DNA of 64,000 bases from RGIG1828 sp045586905. GTDB lineage: Bacteria; Bacillota; Clostridia; UMGS1810. The translations under genes were made by a program, and so were the position numbers. Of the stretch, positions 59,143 through 64,000 are shown piece after piece (position 1 is the first letter of the stretch; each line of letters starts with the position of its first letter). The DNA is taken from positions 1 through 64,000 of the forward strand of contig JAZNBF010000107.1 of assembly GCA_045586905.1 (NCBI GenBank), written 5' to 3'. The notes under the pieces were generated by a model. The model was not told the origin of the DNA. It worked only from the letters and a program-made list of their open reading frames with translations, and did no database searches.

Positions 59143-60774
59143 ATGAAAAAATTTAGTAAATCAGTTATTGCTGTAATCTGTGTTGCACTTTTTTGCACTG
59201 CTTTTGCAGGATGCGGAGGCAATCAATCTGACCGTGTTCAGACAGATGGCAAAAGCTTTACTTTCTGGACACCGCTTGATAGTGTGTCTTCAGCTACAAT
59301 GTCAAGCTATTCAGAGATGCTTTTCTATCAGGAGATGGAAAAAGCAACAGGGGTAAAAATTGATTTTATTCACCCCGTGCAAGGTTCAACAGGGCATGAA
59401 GCTTTCGTTGTTATGGTTGCAGGTGGTGAACTTCCCGATATGATTGAGTTCAACTGGTTGGCATACACCGGCGGTCCTCAGGCTGCTATTGATGATGGAG
59501 TTATAGTGGCTCTCAATGACTATATCGAAGAATATGCTCCGAATTTCTATAACTATATGGAAGGCGAAGAAGGTAAAAAACGCGGTTATTCTACCTATCT
59601 TACAGGCACAACCGATGATGGAACTTACTATGGCTTCAACGTTTTGAACCTTGGTGCTACCGAAGGTTTTGCGGGTCTTTATTGCAGATCTGACCTTCTT
59701 GAAAAATGGGACATGGAAGTGCCTCAGACAATTGATGACTGGACAGCATATTTTGCAAAAGCAAAAGAAGCAGGTTTTGACAGAGCCCTCACGGGTGACA
59801 ACGGTTTGCTTTCCTTCAGATATCCCGACAATCATTCGTTCAATGTAGCATACGATGTAGGCACAGCGTTTTATCTCGAAGGCGACGAGGTTGTATTTGC
59901 TCCCTTCCAGAAAGGCTACAAGGAATATATTGCGCAAATGGCCGAGTGGTATAAAGCAGGTTACATCGATCCCGGCATAATAACCAATGACTCTGTTAAG
60001 ATTGAAAGCAATCTCGTACAAGGCAACTCTGTTGCCGGTGCAGGAAGTATCGGTGCTAGTCTTGGCACAGTTGATGCTGCTCTTAAGAATGTAAATCCCG
60101 AATACGGCCTTGTTGCATGCCCATATCCTGTTCTTAAAAAAGGTGATGTTACCAGATTCCAGGGTGTTATGCCTGATGCAACAACATGGGCCATAGGCAT
60201 AACAAGAGAGTGTGGCAACTATGAAGCAGCAGTTTCGTGGTGCGACTGGATATATAGTGAAGAAGGCATAGCTGCCATGCTCTTTGGCAAAGAAGGTGAC
60301 ACCTACACCGTAGAAGAGATTGATGGTGAAAAGCACTATGTCTACACCGATAAGGTTCTCGACTATGAGGCTTCAGGCTTTTCCTCTCTCAGAAATGCTA
60401 TGTTCCACTACGGACTCCCCTCCGGTCATCCCGGATACAATCAGCATGACGATTATCTTGCCAACTACTATCAGCAACAAAATCAGAAAGATGCTCTGAA
60501 GATATGGAATCCAAACCCCGAAGAAGCAGTAAAACACTCTCTTCCCACTTTGACATACACCGTTGAAGAACAGTCTGAAATTACAGATATAATCGAGCTT
60601 ATCGAAGCACCTTTAGATGTTTTCCTTTATGACATCATAATGGGCAAAAAATCTATCGACGAATATGAAAAAGGTATGGAGAGCTTTGCAGAGCAAGGCT
60701 ACAACAGATACCTTGAAATCAATCAAACAGCATACAATCGCCTCCTTTCAAAAAAAGAAAAAATTGCGGGATAA
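59143..60774 (+). CDS. Extracellular sugar-binding lipoprotein (ABC type)
   Basis: Solute-binding lipoprotein of 543 residues, the size class of LplA/YtcQ-type oligosaccharide receptors. The signal peptide ends in a lipobox with Cys24 (AFAGC). FTFWTPLD near the mature start, MVAGGELPDMIEF and the late NxxYxxYLEINQ-like tail fit the family. No permease or ATPase gene is adjacent, so it must use transport subunits from elsewhere or those beyond the window. The start at 59143 follows TGGAGG; ATG at 59128 overlaps that site. Confidence 0.9.
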   Translation: MKKFSKSVIAVICVALFCTAFAGCGGNQSDRVQTDGKSFTFWTPLDSVSSATMSSYSEMLFYQEMEKATGVKIDFIHPVQGSTGHEAFVVMVAGGELPDMIEFNWLAYTGGPQAAIDDGVIVALNDYIEEYAPNFYNYMEGEEGKKRGYSTYLTGTTDDGTYYGFNVLNLGATEGFAGLYCRSDLLEKWDMEVPQTIDDWTAYFAKAKEAGFDRALTGDNGLLSFRYPDNHSFNVAYDVGTAFYLEGDEVVFAPFQKGYKEYIAQMAEWYKAGYIDPGIITNDSVKIESNLVQGNSVAGAGSIGASLGTVDAALKNVNPEYGLVACPYPVLKKGDVTRFQGVMPDATTWAIGITRECGNYEAAVSWCDWIYSEEGIAAMLFGKEGDTYTVEEIDGEKHYVYTDKVLDYEASGFSSLRNAMFHYGLPSGHPGYNQHDDYLANYYQQQNQKDALKIWNPNPEEAVKHSLPTLTYTVEEQSEITDIIELIEAPLDVFLYDIIMGKKSIDEYEKGMESFAEQGYNRYLEINQTAYNRLLSKKEKIAG

Positions 60775-60966
60775 AATTTCCCTGAAAAAAAAGGCTGGGT
60801 CATTGGGAGAAAGCTCTTTTTTTGTCCTTGAAAATTTTGAACACAACATATAGCAATTTAAGATATTAAATCATAAGTCGTTTTTTCGCCGGTTTCTATC
60901 AAAAGCAGAGTGATATCGGGCGTTGCGCATAAAGTGTCGGAACTTTTCTGAGAAAATCGCAATGGC

Positions 60967-61027
60967 AAATAAGGTTATATTTTAACAAAATAAGGATATA
61001 TGAAAAAACTCTGTTTTGTAGTAATAT
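60967..61027 (+). promoter_or_regulatory. Promoter C: 21-bp-phased direct repeats plus -10 box (rhaA)
   Basis: Repeats AAATAAGGTTATAT (60967-60980) and AAATAAGGATATAT (60988-61001), 21 bp apart. The -10 box TAATAT (61022-61027) begins 34 bp after the second repeat. These are the two best-matching repeats of the set (13 of 14 bases identical). Confidence 0.72.
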
Positions 61028-61056
61028 GGTATTGTATGATAGAAAGGGTGTTTGAT

Positions 61057-62289
61057 ATGGACAGATACGACAGCGCAAAACAAAAATACAAAGCCTTAGG
61101 TGTAGACACCGACAAGGCTATTGAAAAGATAAAAACCATACCTGTTTCAATTCATTGCTGGCAAGGTGATGATGTTGAAGGTTTTGGCAGCAAGGAGGCT
61201 TTGTCAGGTGGCATACAAACCACCGGCAACTACCCCGGCAAAGCCACAAATGTATATGAGCTTATGGCTGATATTGATAAAGCTTTTTCTCTTCTCCCGG
61301 GCAAGAAAAAATTAAATATTCACTCAAGCTACGCCATAATTGATGATGGCTCTGACCGTGATTCATTACGACCCGAACATTTTAAAGCCTGGGTTAATTT
61401 TGCAAAAGAAAGACAAATAGGGCTTGATTTCAATCCCACATTTTTCTCACATCCTAAAGTAAAAGATAATCTTACTCTTTCTTCGCCCGACGAAGAAGTG
61501 CGTAGCTTTTGGGTTCGTCACGGTCAGTGCTGCATCAGAATTGCAGAATACTTTGCAAAAGAAACAGGGGAGCCTTGTGTACTAAACTTCTGGATTCCCG
61601 ACGGTTATAAGGAAATCCCTGCCGATCGCCTTTCTCCCCGAATGCGTTTCAAAAAGTCACTTGACGAAATTTTGTCTGTTCCCTACGACAAAAGTCTTGT
61701 GTATGTAACTTTGGAGTCAAAGGTTTTCGGTATAGGTCTTGAAGCATACACAGTCGGCTCGTCAGAGTTCTGCCTTAGCTATTCCGACCACAAAGGTATT
61801 ACACCTCTCATGGACAATGGTCACTATCATCCCACAGAACAGGTTTCCGATAAGATTTCATCTCTTTTGATTTTCAACGAAAAGATAGCTCTTCACATAA
61901 CCAGAGCAATGCGCTGGGACAGCGACCATGTAGTACTGTTCGATGATGAAACAAGAGAAATTGCCAAAGAAATCGTAAGAAACGATGCTTTAGATAAAGT
62001 TTTTATAGCGACCGATTATTTCGACGCATCAATAAATCGCATCAGTGCATGGGTAACCGGTGTGCGAAATGTTCACAAAGCTCTTCTTTATGCCTTGCTT
62101 GAACCTTGTGACAAATTCAAACAGCTTCAGCATGATGGTCGGTCGACCGAGCTTATGGTTCGTCAGGAAGAACTTAAGTGTGCTCCATTTGGTGATGTGT
62201 GGGAAGAATATCTCAGACAGTCCGGCATCCCTTCCGATTATTTCCCCGACATCGAGCTTTACGAAAAAGATGTTTTGTCAAAAAGATAA
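61057..62289 (+). CDS. rhaA: L-rhamnose isomerase
   Basis: Converts L-rhamnose to L-rhamnulose, 410 residues. It matches the family block by block: VSIHCWQGDDVEGF, LSGGIQTTGNYPGKA, GKKKLNIHSSYA, GLDFNPTFFSHP, NFWIPDGYKEIPADRLSPR, LMDNGHYHPTEQV and RWDSDHVVLFDDETREIA with the metal-binding acids. The start at 61057 has an AAAGGGTG site and lies 23 bp after the predicted transcription start of promoter C; the open frame back to 61000 runs into the promoter and is not used. rhaM follows 41 bases later. Kinase and aldolase genes (rhaB, rhaD) are not in the window. Confidence 0.96.
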   Translation: MDRYDSAKQKYKALGVDTDKAIEKIKTIPVSIHCWQGDDVEGFGSKEALSGGIQTTGNYPGKATNVYELMADIDKAFSLLPGKKKLNIHSSYAIIDDGSDRDSLRPEHFKAWVNFAKERQIGLDFNPTFFSHPKVKDNLTLSSPDEEVRSFWVRHGQCCIRIAEYFAKETGEPCVLNFWIPDGYKEIPADRLSPRMRFKKSLDEILSVPYDKSLVYVTLESKVFGIGLEAYTVGSSEFCLSYSDHKGITPLMDNGHYHPTEQVSDKISSLLIFNEKIALHITRAMRWDSDHVVLFDDETREIAKEIVRNDALDKVFIATDYFDASINRISAWVTGVRNVHKALLYALLEPCDKFKQLQHDGRSTELMVRQEELKCAPFGDVWEEYLRQSGIPSDYFPDIELYEKDVLSKR

Positions 62290-62330
62290 GATCACAAAAC
62301 TTCTACAATTGAGTGAAAGGAGTTTTAACA

Positions 62331-62642
62331 ATGAAAAAAGCCTTTAAGATGAAACTCTATGCCGGCATGGCAAAAGAATATGAAAAAAGACACAATGAAT
62401 TGTGGCCCGAAATGAAAGAGATGATCCACGAATACGGTGGCAGAAATTACTCTATCTTTTTAGATGAGGACACAAACATTTTATATGGATACATAGAGAT
62501 AGATTCCGAAGAAAAGTGGGCAGAATCTGCAAACACCGCCATTTGCAGAAAATGGTGGGATTTTATGTCAGATATCATGGAAACCAATGCCGATAACAGC
62601 CCGGTCAGCGAAGACCTTAAGCTTGTATTTCATTTGGAATAA
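62331..62642 (+). CDS. rhaM: L-rhamnose mutarotase
   Basis: Interconverts alpha- and beta-L-rhamnose, 103 residues in a ferredoxin-like dimer fold. Family residues are RHNELWPEM near residue 20 (catalytic His), LYGYIEID and the WWDFMSDIM block. ATG at 62331 follows AAAGGAG; an earlier in-frame start at 62313 overlaps it. It is co-directional with rhaA and likely part of the same transcript. Confidence 0.95.
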   Translation: MKKAFKMKLYAGMAKEYEKRHNELWPEMKEMIHEYGGRNYSIFLDEDTNILYGYIEIDSEEKWAESANTAICRKWWDFMSDIMETNADNSPVSEDLKLVFHLE

Positions 62643-62768
62643 TATTACTGTATACAAAAAACACGAAACTGTGTTACAGTAAACTTGATAGATTATAATT
62701 TGGTTAAGTTTTGATTGGCTATTTCCCCAAAAACCAACAATCCTTTTTACCGCAAAGGAGGAACAAAA

Positions 62769-64000
62769 ATGAAAAACAAATTTTTCAAACTAATCTCTGC
62801 GTTGATTTCACTGGTGATTTTAGTTTCACAGGTGTCTGGCACTCTTGTTTTTGCCGACGCTTCATATGAAACAACTGACTATGCTCTTCAAAGCGAATAT
62901 GAAACTGCAACATCATATCTTGATATGTTGGGACTTTCCAGCAAATATCCCGAATCGCTTCCTGTCACAAGGGGCTATGCAGTAAATGCTATTGTTACTG
63001 CATTGGGCCTTGAGAATGTAGCAAAGAACGGAAATGCTAATTATTCTGACTACGAAAAAATGGCAGAGGTTGCACATAACCTTGGCATTCTTTCAGGCTC
63101 CACTCCTGTCGAATGGGCGCTTGATGCAAATGTCACACCTAGTCAGCTTTGCAAAATGTTTGTTGTTGCTCTTGGCTATGGCAATATCATAGCAGGCGAA
63201 AACGCATTTCCCATACAGTATGTAAATCAGGCTACAAAGCTTGGCATCACACAGCATTTTTCCAACACCAACGCATCAACCGTCAGCTACGAAGAATTTG
63301 TAGTTATGATGTATTATGCTATGAATGCCGTTGTACTTAAAACCGTTGGTATAACAGGAAATGATACAATCTATTCTCAAAATGAAAACTACACTCTTGA
63401 AGATGTATACCTTGATGCTTTAAAACTCAACAAAGAAACAGGTATAGTTGAAGCCGATTATTACACTTCAGCAACTCCTTCCGATAACAAGTGTCAGCCT
63501 TCTCAGATTGTAATAGGCGGCGTAGATTACAACTGCGACAGCGCAAAGTGCAAAGACTTTGTAGGCATGAATGTGGAGTTTGTCTATGGTCAGGTTTCCG
63601 GTTTTAAGGGAAAGACCATAGTTGGCATTCGCCCGCTTGAAACAAATAAATTATATACCTTCAACCGTAATTCCGAAATTGAATACAGTTCCGGCAAAAT
63701 ATTATATTACGAATCCGACGAAAGACAAAAATCCATCACTCTTTCAGATGGTGTGATAGTTGTATACAACAATCAGATTTGCACTTCGTATTCTTTCGAT
63801 GATTTCGACCTTGCCGAATCCTATCTTAAAATTATCGACAACAATGATGATAACAAATATGACATACTCTTTATAAGTCAGTCTGAAAGTGCGATTGTAA
63901 ATAAGGTTATAGATAATAAAATTTATCTGAAAACCGGTACCATCAACTCCAAAAAAATGATTAACCTTTCCGATGAAGATGAAGTAAGCTTTATTATCCA
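62769..64000 (+). CDS. Large secreted surface protein with SLH-like N-terminal region (partial, open at window end)
   Basis: The frame is open for 410 codons to the last base. A signal peptide (about 1-31, ending VFADA) is followed by repeats of about 60 residues that look like diverged SLH modules: SYLDMLGL...TRGYAVNAIVTALGL, EVAHNLGILSGS...TPSQLCKMFVVALGY, and ATKLGITQHF...SYEEFVVMMYYAM. The later part (about 235-410) is beta-rich, with no family I recognise. The lyase at 50699 carries clear SLH repeats, so this may be another wall-attached glycan-active or structural protein. ATG at 62769 has a strong AAAGGAGG site. Confidence 0.8.
   Translation, partial: MKNKFFKLISALISLVILVSQVSGTLVFADASYETTDYALQSEYETATSYLDMLGLSSKYPESLPVTRGYAVNAIVTALGLENVAKNGNANYSDYEKMAEVAHNLGILSGSTPVEWALDANVTPSQLCKMFVVALGYGNIIAGENAFPIQYVNQATKLGITQHFSNTNASTVSYEEFVVMMYYAMNAVVLKTVGITGNDTIYSQNENYTLEDVYLDALKLNKETGIVEADYYTSATPSDNKCQPSQIVIGGVDYNCDSAKCKDFVGMNVEFVYGQVSGFKGKTIVGIRPLETNKLYTFNRNSEIEYSSGKILYYESDERQKSITLSDGVIVVYNNQICTSYSFDDFDLAESYLKIIDNNDDNKYDILFISQSESAIVNKVIDNKIYLKTGTINSKKMINLSDEDEVSFII

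Noticed and set aside
59386..60336. Long open frame (316 codons) antisense to the solute-binding protein gene
   Set aside because: No ribosome site and no recognisable domain; the composition is that of a shadow of the plus-strand gene, which has a signal peptide and family motifs.
60775..60840. Terminator after the solute-binding protein gene
   Set aside because: A-rich and T-rich arms exist (near 60786 and 60820) but the stem is imperfect with a long loop; not strong enough to list.
1..64000. CRISPR arrays, rRNA, tRNA, insertion sequences, prophage genes
   Set aside because: No regularly spaced repeats, no clover-leaf or rRNA stretches, and no transposase, integrase or phage structural genes were seen.

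Overview
The window looks like one end of a metagenome contig from a low-GC, anaerobic, spore-forming member of the Clostridia. The basis is the spoIIA operon, spoIIID, whiA, FeoAB with the small FeoB-associated cysteine protein, SLH-anchored surface proteins, and dense co-directional operons with Shine-Dalgarno sites and U-rich terminators. I cannot name a genus. The first 71 bases are not genomic: they match the BGI/MGI library adapters flanking a 10-base index, so the first gene is cut by the contig end and is not naturally truncated. No rRNA, tRNA, CRISPR array or insertion sequence was seen.

Region by region. 72-5465 is metal homeostasis: a Ca/Mn-type P-type ATPase behind a yybP-ykoY (Mn2+) riboswitch, a DtxR-family regulator, and feoA-feoB-small Cys protein with two copies of a GTTAG-type operator. 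5487-9582 holds an acyl-ACP thioesterase, a PspC protein, a PHP phosphatase, tgt, yajC and a small membrane protein. 9603-12121 holds an unknown small membrane protein followed by secD-secF. 12178-15026 holds a nucleotidyltransferase, spoIIID, a structured multi-hairpin repeat, an AI-2E-type exporter and rpmB. 15193-27825 is a long housekeeping run: hprK, glk, murB, whiA, dnaE, pfkA, valS, folC. 27925-29421 is spoIIAA-spoIIAB-sigF. Two tandem processive glycosyltransferases, pgeF, DUF177-rpmF, a HAD phosphatase, a DUF512 radical-SAM-like protein, der-plsY, YwlG, a YfcE-type phosphodiesterase and gpsA-pgi follow, up to 42131. 42163-46623 (minus strand) is a copper ATPase fused to a CopZ-like domain and an OPT transporter. 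46733-49698 holds a PfkB kinase, a stand-alone E2-like acyltransferase homologue and a DUF3048 lipoprotein.

49747-64000 is the accessory region, for sugar and polysaccharide use: two AraC regulators, a 1398-residue secreted heparinase II/III-type lyase with an SLH anchor, a cytoplasmic GH3 enzyme, a metallophosphoesterase, an orphan solute-binding lipoprotein, L-rhamnose isomerase, L-rhamnose mutarotase, and the start of another large surface protein. Three promoters here (before the GH3, metallophosphoesterase and rhamnose isomerase genes) share one architecture: two 14-bp direct repeats exactly 21 bp apart, with a TAANAT -10 box exactly 34 bp after the start of the second repeat. This is what an AraC-type activator overlapping the -35 region would use, and it ties these genes into one putative rhamnose-glycan regulon. 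It is the most interesting signal I found.
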